This document shows, one piece after another, positions 50,649 to 62,648 of a stretch of DNA of 64,000 nucleotides. Position 1 is the first letter of the stretch. Every line of letters starts with the position of its first letter. The DNA is taken from the NCBI RefSeq assembly GCF_949987535.1, contig NC_080082.1, positions 43,463,874 through 43,527,873 on the forward strand, written 5' to 3'. Position numbers and translations under genes: made by a program. Below the pieces are notes generated by a model. It saw only the letters and a list, made by a program, of their open reading frames with translations. It was not told where the DNA came from and made no database searches. The stretch is from Balaenoptera acutorostrata (Eukaryota; Chordata; Mammalia; Artiodactyla; Balaenopteridae).

Positions 50649-53600
50649 ATGAAACCAACTGGGAAAAGAGCCGTTCTAAGCTGGGGACCATGGTGTCTTT
50701 CCCTAGTCTACACAGAAACAGCACTCTGAGTGAAACGAGATGCTGGCGTTTGGTAGCAAAATCTCCTATTCTGAAGAGAAACATTTCCTTGTAAGCGGGT
50801 TGCCTCAGCCTTGCCTCATTTTCACAAGTGGCTATAAAGGAGGGCAGTCAGTAGGCCTCACCCTTCAAGCCGACTCCAATTTCCTAGAGAAAACACCAGG
50901 CCACGGTGTGCTTTCCTGTGGCAAGTAAACTTTGCTTTCACTCCTTACGGGGCACTTTGGCTCAGAACTGCCCTACCCCAAGGATTCAGGAATGTTCAGC
51001 CCGATTGTTTGAGAACAGCTTTTCTAGCTCTTTCATGGATGAAACCAACTGGGAAAAGTGCCGTTCTAAACAGGGGACCATGGTGTCTTTCCCTAGTCTA
51101 CACAGAAACAGCGCTCTGAGGGAAACGAGATGCTGGCATTTGGTAGCAAAATCTGCTATGTGAAGAGAAACATTTCGCTGTAAGTGGGTTGCATCAGCCT
51201 TGCTACATTTTCTCAACTGGCTTTAAAGTAGGGTAGTCATTTGGCAAACTTATTTGAGGCCCTGCTTTCCAGGCTGGAAATTTTGCTTTCATTCCTTAGG
51301 TAGCACATTGGCTCAGGACGGCCTTACCCCAAGGATTCAGGGATGTGCAGCCCGATTACTTGAGATCAGCCCTTCTGGCTCTTTCATGGATGAAACCAAC
51401 TGGGAAAAGAGCCGTTCTAAGCTGGGGCCCATGGTGTCTTTCCCTAGTCTACACAGAAAGAGCGCTCTGAGTGAAACGAGATGCTGACGTTTGGTAGCAA
51501 AATCGCCTATTCTGAAGAGAAACATTTCGTTGTAAGCGGGTTGCATCAGCCTTGCCTCATTTTCACAAGTGGCTATAAAGGAGGGCAGTCAGTAGGCCTC
51601 ACCCTTCAAGCCCACTCCAATTTCCTAGAGAAAACACCAGGCCTCGGTGTGCTTTCCTGTGGCAAGTAAACTTTGCTTTCATTCCTTAGGGGGCACTTTG
51701 GCTCAGAAATGCCCTACCCCAAGGATTCAGGAATGTTCAGCCCGATTGTATGAGAATAGCTTTTCTGGCACTTTCATGGATGAAACCAACTGGGAAAAGA
51801 GCCGTTCTAAGCTGGGGACCATGGTGTCTTACCCTAGTCTACACAGAAACAGCACTCTGAGGGAGAGGAGCTGCTGGCGTTTGGTAGCACAATCTCCTAT
51901 TCTGAAGAGAAATATTTCGTTGTAAGTGGGAGGCATCAGCCTTGCCACATTTTCTCAACTGGCTTTAAAGAAGAGCAGTCAGTTGGCAGACTTCCTTGAG
52001 GCCCTGCTTCCTAGGCTGTAAACTTTGCTTTCATTCCTTAGTTGGCACATTGGCTCAGGACTGCCTTACCCCAAAGATTCAGGGATGTGCAGCCCTATTA
52101 GTTGAGATCAGCCCTTCTGGCTCTTTCATGGATGAAACCAACTGGGAAAAGAGCCGTTCTTAGCTGGGGACCATGGTGTCTTTCCCTAGTCTACAGAGAA
52201 ACAGCACTCTGAGTGAGACGAGGTGCTGGCGTTTGGTAGCAAAATCTCCTATTCTGAAGAGAAACATTTCGTTGTAAGCGGGTTGCATCAGCCTTGCCTC
52301 ATTTTCACATGTGGCTATAAAGGAGGGCAGTCAGTAGGCCTCACCCTTCAAGCGCACTCCAATTTCCTAGAGAAAACACTAGGTCACGGTGTGCTTTCCT
52401 GTGGCAAGTAAACTTTGCTTTCATTCCTTAGGGGGCACTTTGGCTCAGAAATGCCCTACCCCAAGGATTCAGGAATGTTCATCCCGATTGTTTGAGAACA
52501 GCTTTTCTGGCTCTTTCATGGATGAAACCAACTGGGAAAAGAGCCGTTCTAAGCTGGAGACCAAGGTGTCTTTCCCTAGTCTACACAGAAACAGCACTCT
52601 GAGTGAAACGAGCTGCTGGCATTTGGTAGCAAATCTCCTATTCTGAAGAGAAACATTTCGTTGTAAGCGGGTTGTATCAGCCTTGCCACGTTTTCTCAAC
52701 TGGGTATAAAAGAGGGCAGTCAGTAGTCCTCACCCTTCAAACCTACTCCAATTTCATAGAGGAAAAACCAAGCCTCGGTATGGTCTCCTGTGGCAAGGAA
52801 ACTTTGCTTTCATTCCTTAGGTGGCACATTGGCTCAGAACTGCCCTACCCCAAGGATTCAGGGATGTGCAGCCCGATTACTTGAGATCAGCCCTTCTGGC
52901 TCTTTCATGGCTGAAACCAACTGGGAAAAGAGCCGTTCTAAGCTGGGGACCATGGTGTCTTACCCTAGTCTACACAGAAACAGCACTCTGAGGGAGAGGA
53001 GCTGCTGGTGTTTGGTAGCACCATCTCCTATTCTGAAGAGAAACATTTCGTTGTAAGCGGGTTGCATCAGCTTTGTCACATTTTTAAAACTGGTTTAAAG
53101 AAGGGCAGTCAGGTGGCAGACTTAGTTGAGGCCCTGCTTCCCAGGCTGGAAATATTACTTTCATTCCTTAGTTAGCACATTGGCTCAGGACGGCCTTACC
53201 CCAAGGATTCAGGGATGTGCAGCCCGATTACTTGAGATCAGCCCTTCTGGCTCTTTCATGGATGAAACCACCTGGGAAAAGAGCCGTTCTAAGCTGGGGA
53301 CCATGGTGTCTTTCCCTAGTCTACACAGAAAGAGCGCTCTGAGTGAAACGAGAGGCTGACGTTTGGTAGCAAAATCTCATATTCTGAAGAGAAACATTTC
53401 GTTGTAAGCGGGTTGCATCAGCCTTGCCTCATTTTCACAAGTGGCTATAAAGGAGGGCATTCAGTAGGCCTCACCCTTGAAGCCCACTCCAATTTCCTAG
53501 AGAAAACACCAGGCCTCGGTGTGCTTTCCTGTGGCAAGTAAACTTTGCTTTCATTCCTTAGGGGGCACTTTGGCTCAGAAATGCCCTACCCCAAGGATTC

Positions 53601-55486
53601 AGGAATGTTCAGCCCGATTGTATGAGAATAGTTTTTCTGGCACTTTCATGGATGAAACCAACTGGGAAAAGAGCCGTTCTAAGCTGGGGACCATGGTGTC
53701 TTACCGTAGTCTACACAGAAACAGCACTCTGAGGGAGAGGAGCTGGTGGCGTTTGGTAGCACAATCTCCTATTCTGAAGAGAAATATTTCGTTGTAAGTG
53801 GGAGGCATCAGCCTTGCCACATTTTCTCAACTGGCTTTAAAGAAGGGCAGTCAGTTGGCAGACTTCCTTGAGTCCCTGCTTCCCAGGCTGGAAACTTTGC
53901 TTTCATTCCTTCGTTAGCACATTGGGTCAGGACGGCCTTACCCCAAGGATTCAGGGATGTGCAGCCCGATTACTTTAGATCAGCCCTTCTGGCTCTTTCA
54001 TGGCTGAAACCAACTGGGAAAAGAGCCGTTCTAAGCTGGGGACCATGGTGTCTTACCCTAGTCTACACAGAAACAGCACTCTGAGGGAGAGGAGTTGCTG
54101 GTGTTTGGTAGCACAATCTCCTATTCTGAAGAGAAACATTTCGTTGTAAGCGGGTTGCAGCAGCCTTGTCACATGTTCTCAACTGGCTTTAAAGAAGGGC
54201 AGTCAGGTGGCAGACTTACTCGAGGCCCTGCTTCCCAGGCTGGAAAGTTTACTTTCATTCCTTAGTTAGCACATTGGCTCAGGACGGCCTTACCCCAAGG
54301 ATTCAGGGATGTGCAGACCGATTACTTGAGATCAGCCCTTCCGGCTCTTTCATGGATGAAACCACCTGGGAAAAGAGCCGTTCTTAGCTGGGGACCATGG
54401 TGTCTTTCCCTAGTCTACACAGAAACAGCACTCTGAGTGAAACGAGATGCTGGCGTTTGGTAGCAAAATCTCCTATTCTGAAGAGAAACATTTCCTTGTA
54501 AGCGGGTTGCCTCAGCCTTGCCTCATTTTCACAAGTGGCTATAAAGGAGGGCAGTCAGTAGGCCTCACCCTTCAAGCCCACACCAATTTCCTAGAGAAAA
54601 CACCAGGCCACGGTGTGCTTTCCTGTGGCAAGTAAACTTTGCTTTCATTCCTTAGGGGGCACTTTGGCTCAGAACGGCCCTACCCCAAGGATTCAGGAAT
54701 GTTCATCCCGATTGTTTGAGAACAGCTTTTCTAGCTCGTTCATGGATGAAACCAACTGGGAAAAGAGCCGTTCTAAGCTGGGCACCATGGTGTCTTACCC
54801 TGGTCTAACAGAAACAGCACTCTGAGGGAGACGAGCTGCTGGCGTTTGGTAGCAAAATCTCCTATTCTGAAGAGAAACATTTCGTTGTAAGCGGGTTGTA
54901 TCAGCCTTGCCACGTTTTCTCAACTGGGTATAAAGGAGGGCAGTCAGTAGTCCTCACCCTTCAAACCTACTCCAATTTCATAGAGGAAACACCAAGCCTC
55001 GGTATGGTCTCCTGTGGCAAGGAAACTTTGCTTTCATTCCTTAGGTGGCACATTGGCTCAGAACTGCCCTACCCCAAGGATTCAGGGATGTGCAGCCCGA
55101 TTACTTGAGATCAGCCCTTCTGGCTCTTTCATGGCTGAAACCAACTGGGAAAAGAGCCGTTCTAAGATGGGGACCATGGTGTCTTACCCTAGTCTACACA
55201 GAAACAGCACTCTGAGGGAGAGGAGCTGCTGGTGTTTGGTAGCACCATCTCCTATTCTGAAGAGAAACATTTCGTTGTAAGCGGGTTGCATCAGCTTTGT
55301 CACATTTTCTCAACTGGCTTTAAAGAAGGGCAGTGAGGTGGCAGACTTAGTTGAGGCCCTGCTTCCCAGGCTGGAAATTTTACTTTCATTCCTTAGTTAG
55401 CACATTGGCTCAGGACGGCCTTACCCCAAGGATTCACGGATGTGCAGCCCGATTACTTGAGATCAGCCCTTCTGGCTCTTTCATGG
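50649..55486 (+). repeat. 13-monomer HOR unit, 4,838 bp, copy 3
   Basis: This repeats copy 2 at exactly 4,838 bp with about six differences seen: aagagcag near 51973, tataaaagagg near 52709, ttcatggctg near 52905, ccctgcttcc near 53878, gaaagttt near 54245, and the restored box near 55280. Intact boxes begin at 51525, 52267, 52656, 53046, 53397, 54139, 54880 and 55270 (8 of 13). Confidence 0.9.
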
Positions 55487-58400
55487 ATGAAACCAACTGG
55501 GAAAAGAGCCGTTCTAAGCTGGGGACCATGGTGTCTTTCCCTAGTCTACACAGAAACAGCACTCTGAGTGAAACGAGATGCTGGCGTTTGGTAGCAAAAT
55601 CTCCTATTCTGAAGAGAAACATTTCCTTGTAAGCGGGTTGCCTCAGCCTTGCCTCATTTTCACAAGTGGCTATAAAGGAGGGCAGTCAGTAGGCCTCACC
55701 CTTCAAGCCGACTCCAATTTCCTAGAGAAAACACCAGGCCACGGTGTGCTTTCCTGTGGCAAGTAAACTTTGCTTTCACTCCTTACGGGGCACTTTGGCT
55801 CAGAACTGCCCTACCCCAAGGATTCAGGAATGTTCAGCCCGATTGTTTGAGAACAGCTTTTCTAGCTCTTTCATGGATGAAACCAACTGGGAAAAGTGCC
55901 GTTCTAAACAGGGGACCATGGTGTCTTTCCCTAGTCTACACAGAAACAGCGCTCTGAGGGAAACGAGATGCTGGCATTTGGTAGCAAAATCTGCTATGTG
56001 AAGAGAAACATTTCGCTGTAAGTGGGTTGCATCAGCCTTGCTACATTTTCTCAACTGGCTTTAAAGTAGGGTAGTCATTTGGCAAACTTATTTGAGGCCC
56101 TGCTTTCCAGGCTGGAAATTTTGCTTTCATTCCTTAGGTAGCACATTGGCTCAGGACGGCCTTACCCCAAGGATTCAGGGATGTGCAGCCCGATTACTTG
56201 AGATCAGCCCTTCTGGCTCTTTCATGGATGAAACCAACTGGGAAAAGAGCTGTTCTAAGCTGGGGCCCATGGTGTCTTTCCCTAGTCTACACAGAAAGAG
56301 CGCTCTGAGTGAAACGAGATGCTGACGTTTGGTAGCAAAATCGCCTATTCTGAAGAGAAACATTTCGTTGTAAGCGGGTTGCATCAGCCTTGCCTCATTT
56401 TCACAAGTGGCTATAAAGGAGGGCAGTCAGTAGGCCTCACCCTTGAAGCCCACTCCAATTTCCTAGAGAAAACACCAGGCCTCGGTGTGCTTTCCTGTGG
56501 CAAGTAAACTTTGCTTTCATTCCTTAGGGGGCACTTTGGCTCAGAAATGCCCTACCCCAAGGATTCAGGAATGTTCAGCCCGATTGTATGAGAATAGCTT
56601 TTCTGGCACTTTCATGGATGAAACCAACTGGGAAAAGAGCCGTTCTAAGCTGGGGACCATGGTGTCTTACCCTAGTCTACACAGAAACAGCACTCTGAGG
56701 GAGAGGAGCTGCTGGCGTTTGGTAGCACAATCTCCTATTCTGAAGAGAAATATTTCGTTGTAAGTGGGAGGCATCAGCCTTGCCACATTTTCTCAACTGG
56801 CTTTAAAGAAGGGCAGTCAGTTGGCAGACTTCCTTGAGGCCCTGCTTCCTAGGCTGTAAACTTTGCTTTCATTCCTTAGTTGGCACATTGGCTCAGGACT
56901 GCCTTACCCCAAAGATTCAGGGATGTGCAGCCCTATTAGTTGAGATCAGCCCTTCTGGCTCTTTCATGGATGAAACCAACTGGGAAAAGAGCCGTTCTTA
57001 GCTGGGGACCATGGTGTCTTTCCCTAGTCTACAGAGAAACAGCACTCTGAGTGAGACGAGGTGCTGGCGTTTGGTAGCAAAATCTCCTATTCTGAAGAGA
57101 AACATTTCGTTGTAAGCGGGTTGCATCAGCCTTGCCTCATTTTCACATGTGGCTATAAAGGAGGGCAGTCAGTAGGCCTCACCCTTCAAGCGCACTCCAA
57201 TTTCCTAGAGAAAACACTAGGTCACGGTGTGCTTTCCTGTGGCAAGTAAACTTTGCTTTCATTCCTTAGGGGGCACTTTGGCTCAGAAATGCCCTACCCC
57301 AAGGATTCAGGAATGTTCATCCCGATTGTTTGAGAACAGCTTTTCTAGCTCTTTCATGGATGAAACCAACTGGGAAAAGAGCCGTTCTAAGCTGGAGACC
57401 AAGGTGTCTTTCCCTAGTCTACACAGAAACAGCACTCTGAGTGAAACGAGCTGCTGGCATTTGGTAGCAAATCTCCTATTCTGAAGAGAAACATTTCGTT
57501 GTAAGCGGGTTGTATCAGCCTTGCCACGTTTTCTCAACTGGGTATAAAGGAGGGCAGTCAGTAGTCCTCACCCTTCAAACCTACTCCAATTTCATAGAGG
57601 AAACACCAAGCCTCGGTATGGTCTCCTGTGGCAAGGAAACTTTGCTTTCATTCCTTAGGTGGCACATTGGCTCAGAACTGCCCTACCCCAAGGATTCAGG
57701 GATGTGCAGCCCGATTACTTGAGATCAGCCCTTCTGGCTCTTTCATGGCTGAAACCAACTGGGAAAAGAGCCGTTCTAAGCTGGGGACCATGGTGTCTTA
57801 CCCTAGTCTACACAGAAACAGCACTCTGAGGGAGAGGAGCTGCTGGTGTTTGGTAGCACCATCTCCTATTCTGAAGAGAAACATTTCGTTGTAAGCGGGT
57901 TGCATCAGCTTTGTCACATTTTCACAACTGGCTTTAAAGAAGGGCAGTCAGGTGGCAGACTTAGTTGAGGCCCTGCTTCCCAGGCTGGAAATATTACTTT
58001 CATTCCTTAGTTAGCACATTGGCTCAGGACGGCCTTACCCCAAGGATTCAGGGATGTGCAGCCCGATTACTTGAGATCAGCCCTTCTGGCTCTTTCATGG
58101 ATGAAACCACCTGGGAAAAGAGCCGTTCTAAGCTGGGGACCATGGTGTCTTTCCCTAGTCTACACAGAAAGAGCGCTCTGAGTGAAACGAGAGGCTGACG
58201 TTTGGTAGCAAAATCTCCTATTCTGAAGAGAAACATTTCGTTGTAAGCGGGTTGCATCAGCCTTGCCTCATTTTCACAAGTGGCTATAAAGGAGGGCAGT
58301 CAGTAGGCCTCACCCTTGAAGCCCACTCCAATTTCCTAGAGAAAACACCAGGCCTCGGTGTGCTTTCCTGTGGCAAGTAAACTTTGCTTTCATTCCTTAG

Positions 58401-58760
58401 GGGGCACTTTGGCTCAGAAATGCCCTACCCCAAGGATTCAGGAATGTTCAGCCCGATTGTATGAGAATAGTTTTTCTGGCACTTTCATGGATGAAACCAA
58501 CTGGGAAAAGAGCCGTTCTAAGCTGGGGACCATGGTGTCTTACCCTAGTCTACACAGAAACAGCACTCTGAGGGAGAGGAGCTGGTGGCGTTTGGTAGCA
58601 CAATCTCCTATTCTGAAGAGAAATATTTCGTTGTAAGTGGGAGGCATCAGCCTTGCCACATTTTCTCAACTGGCTTTAAAGAAAGGCAGTCAGTTGGCAG
58701 ACTTCCTTGAGTCCCTGCTTCCCAGGCTGGAAACTTTGCTTTCATTCCTTCATTAGCACA
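55487..58760 (+). repeat. 13-monomer HOR, copy 4, partial and more diverged
   Basis: This follows copy 3 at 4,838 bp, then 4,839 bp after about 57920, and fades out near 58760 inside the ninth monomer. It has more differences than the other copies: gagctgttc near 56250, ctagctctt near 57349, gaaacacc near 57602, cacattttcacaactggc near 57915, ctcctattc near 58215, gggcagtcag near 58295 and taccctag near 58542. Several of these are the ancestral-looking form found elsewhere in the array. Intact boxes begin at 56363, 57105, 57494, 57884 and 58236. Confidence 0.85.
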
Positions 58761-58979
58761 TTGGCTCAGGACGGCCTTACCCCAAGGATTCAGGGTTGTG
58801 CAGCCCGATTAATTGAGATAAGCCCTTCTGGCTCTTTCATGGATGAAACCAACTGGGAAAAGAGCCGTTCTAAGCTGGGGATCATGGTGTCTTTCTCTAG
58901 TCTACACAGAAACAGCACTCTGAGGGAGAGGAGCTGCTGGCGTTTGGTAGCAAAATCTCCTATTCTGAAGAGAAACATT

Positions 58980-61900
58980 TCTTTGCAATCGGGTTGCATC
59001 AGCCTTGCCACATTTTCTCAACTGGCTTTAAAGGAGGGCAGTCAATTGGCAAACTTCCTTGAGGCCCTGCTTCCCAGGCTGTAAACTTTGCTTTCATTCC
59101 TTAGTTGGCACATTGGCTCAGGACTGCCTTACCCCAAAGATTCAGGGATGTGCAGCCCTATTAGTTGAGATCAGCCCTTCTGGCTCTTTCATGGATGAAA
59201 CCAACTGGGAAAAGAGCCGTTCTAAGCTGGGGACCATGGTGTCTTTCCCTAGTCTACACAGAAACAGCGCTCTGAGGGAAACGAGATGCTGGCATTTGGT
59301 AGCAAAATCTGCTATGTGAAGAGAAACATTTCGCTGTAAGTGGGTTGCATCAGCCTTGCTACATTTTCTCAACTGGCTTTAAAGTAGGGTAGTCATTTGG
59401 CAAACTTATTTGAGGCCCTGCTTCCCAGGCTGGAAATTTTGCTTTCATTCCTTAGTTAGCACATTGGGTCAGGACGGCCTTACCCCAAGGATTCAGGGAT
59501 GTGCAGCCCGATTACTTGAGATCTGCCCTTCTTTCTCTTTCATGGATGAAACCAACTGGGAAAAGAGCCGTTCTATGCTGGGGCCCATGGTGTCTTTCCC
59601 TAGTCTACACAGAAAGAGCGCTCTGAGTGAAACGAGATGCTGACGTTTGGTAGCAAAATCTCCTATTCTGAAGAGAAACATTTCGTTGTAAGCGGGTTGC
59701 ATCAGCCTTGCCTCATTTTCACAAGTGGCTATAAAGGAGGGCAGTCAGTAGCCCTCACCCTTGAAGCCCACTCCAATTTCCTAGAGAAAACAAAAGGCCT
59801 CGGTGTGCTTTCCTGTGGCAAGTAAACTTTGCTTTCATGCCTTAGGGGGCACTTTGGCTCAGAAATGCCCTACCCCAAAGGATTCAGGAATGTTCAGCCC
59901 GATTGTATGAGACTAGCTTTTCTGGCTCTTTCATGGATGAAACCAACTGGGAAAAGAGCCGTTCTAAGCTGGGGACCATGGTGTCTTACCCTAGTCTACA
60001 CAGAAACAGCACTCTAAGGGAGAGGAGCTGCTGGCGTTTGGTAGCAAAATCTCCTATTCTGAAGAGAAACATTTCGTTGTAAGCGGGTTGCATCAGCCTT
60101 GTCACATTTTCTGAACTGGCTTTAAAGGAGGGCAGTCAATTGGCAAACTTCCTTGAGGCCCTGCTTCCCAGGCTCTAAACTTAGCTTTCATTCCTTAGTT
60201 GGCACATTGGCTCAGGACTGCCTTACCCCAAAGATTCAGGGATGTGCAGCCCTATTAGTTGAGATCAGCCCTTCTGGCTCTTTCATGGATGAAACCAACT
60301 GGGAAAAGAGCCGTTCTAAGCTGGGGACCATGGTGTCTTACTCTAGTCTACAGAGAAACAGCACTCTGAGGGAGAGGAGCTGCTGGTGTTTGGTAGCACA
60401 ATCTCCTATTCTGAAAAGTAACATTTCGTTGTAAGAGGGTTGCATAAGCATTGCCTCATTTTCCCAAGTGGCTATAAAGGAGGGCAGTCAGTAGGCCTCA
60501 CCCTTCAAGCCCACTCCAATTTCCTAGAGAAAACACTAGGTCACGGTGTGCTTTCCTGTGGCAAGTAAACTTTGCTTTCATTCCTTAGGGGGCACTTTGG
60601 CTCAGAACTGCGCTACCCCAAGGATTCAGGAATGTTCATCCCGATTGTTTGAGAACAGCTTTTCTGGCTCTTTCATGGATGAAACCAACTGGGAAAAGAG
60701 CCGTTCTAAGCTGGAGACCAAGGTGTCTTTCCCTAGTCTACACAGAAACAGCACTCTGAGTGAAACGAGCTGCTGGCATTTGGTAGCAAATCTCCTATTC
60801 TGAAGAGAAACATTTCGTTGTAAGCGGGTTGCATCAGCCTTGTCACATTTTTTAACTGGCTTTAAAGAAGGGCAGTCAGGTGGCAGACTTACTTGAGGCC
60901 CTGCTTCCCAGGCTGGAAATTTTACTTTCATTCCTTAGTTAGCACATTGGCTCAGGACGGCCTTACCCCAAGGATTCAGGGATGTGCAGCCCGATTACTT
61001 GAGATCAGCACTTCCGGCTCTTTCATGGGTGAAACCAACTGGGAAAAGAGCCGTTCTTAGCTGGGGACCATGGTGTCTTTCCCTAGTCTACACAGAAACA
61101 GCACTCTGAGTGAAACGAGATGCTGGCGTTTGGTAGCAAAATCTCCTATTCTGAAGAGAAACGTTTCGTTGTAAGCGGGTTGCCTCAGCCTTGCCTCATT
61201 TTCACAAGTGGCTATAAAGGAGGGCAGTCAGTAGGCCTCACCCTTCAAGCCCACTCCAATTTCCTAGAGAAAACACCAGGCCACGGTGTGCTTTCCTGTG
61301 GCAAGTAAACTTTGCTTTCATTCCTTACGGGGCACTTTGGCTCAGAACTGCCCTACCCCAAGGATTCAGGAATGTTCAGCCCGATTGTTTGAGAACAGCT
61401 TTTCTAGCTCTTTCATGGATGAAACCAACTGGGAAAAGAGCCGTTCTAAGCTGGGGACCATGGTGTCTTTCCCTAGTCTACACAGAAACAGCACTCTGAG
61501 GGAGAGGAGCTGCTGGCGTTTGGTAGCAAAATCTCCTATTCTGAAGAGAAACATTTCGTTGTAAGCGGGTTGCATCAGCCTTGCCACATTTTCTCAACTG
61601 GCTTTAAAGAAGGGCAGTCACTTGGCAGACTTCCTTGAGTCCCTGCTTCCCAGGCTGGAAACTTTGCTTTCATTCCTTAGTTAGCACATTGGGTCAGGAC
61701 GGCCTTACCCCAAGGATTCAGGGATGTGCAGCCCGATTACTTTAGAGCAGCCCTTCTGGCTCTTTCATGGCTGAAACCAACTGGGAAAAGAGCCGTTCTA
61801 AGCTGGGGACCATGGTGTCTTACCCTAGTCTACACAGAAACAGCACTCTGAGGGAGAGGAGTTGCTGGTGTTTGGTAGCACAATCTCCTATTCTGAAGAG

Positions 61901-62648
61901 AAACATTTCGTTGTAAGCGGGTTGCAGCAGCCTTGTCACATTTTCTCAACTGGCTTTAAAGAAGGGCAGTCAGGTGGCAGACTTACTCGAGGCCCTGCTT
62001 CCCAGGCTGGAAATTTTACTTTCATTCCTTAGTTAGCACATTGGCTCAGGACGGCCTTACCCCAAGGATTCAGGGATGTGCAGACCGATTACTTGAGATC
62101 AGCCTTTCCGGCTCTTTCATGGATGAAACCACCTGGGAAAAGAGCCGTTCTTAGCTGGGGACCATGGTGTCTTTCCCTAGTCTACACAGAAACAGCACTC
62201 TGAGTGAAACGAGATGCTGGCGTTTGGTAGCAAAATCTCCTATTCTGAAGAGAAACATTTCCTTGTAAGCGGGTTGCCTCAGCCTTGCCTCATTTTCACA
62301 AGTGGCTATAAAGGAGGGCAGTCAGTAGGCCTCACCCTTCAAGCCCACACCAATTTCCTAGAGAAAACACCAGGCCACGGTGTGCTTTCCTGTGGCAAGT
62401 AAACTTTGCTTTCATTCCTTAGGGGGCACTTTGGCTCAGAACTGCCCTACCCCAAGGATTCAGGAATGTTCATCCCGATTGTTTGAGAACAGCTTTTCTA
62501 GCTCTTTCATGGATGAAACCAACTGGGAAAAGAGCCGTTCTAAGCTGGGCACCATGGTGTCTTACCCTGGTCTAACAGAAACAGCACTCTGAGGGAGACG
62601 AGCTGCTGGCGTTTGGTAGCAAAATCTCCTATTCTGAAGAGAAACATT
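58980..62648 (+). repeat. 10-monomer HOR unit, about 3,668 bp, copy 1
   Basis: The monomers at 59195, 59546, 59937 and 60289 recur at 62864, 63214, 63605 and 63957, offsets 3,668-3,669 bp. Private shared marks are aaaacaaaaggcctcgg, tttcatgcctta and the extra a in taccccaaaggattc (391-bp monomers at 59546 and 63214). The section about 61620-62640 follows about 44180-45190 (offset 17,443). Intact boxes begin at 59681, 60072, 60813, 61164, 61554 and 61906. Confidence 0.78.
60424..60440 (+). promoter_or_regulatory. Degenerate CENP-B box, AGGG form
   Basis: This site reads TTTCGTTGTAAGAGGGT, with the essential C of CGGG changed to A. I see this form once. The flanking monomer is unusual too (ctgaaaagtaacattt before, gcataagcattgcc after). 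Confidence 0.7.
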
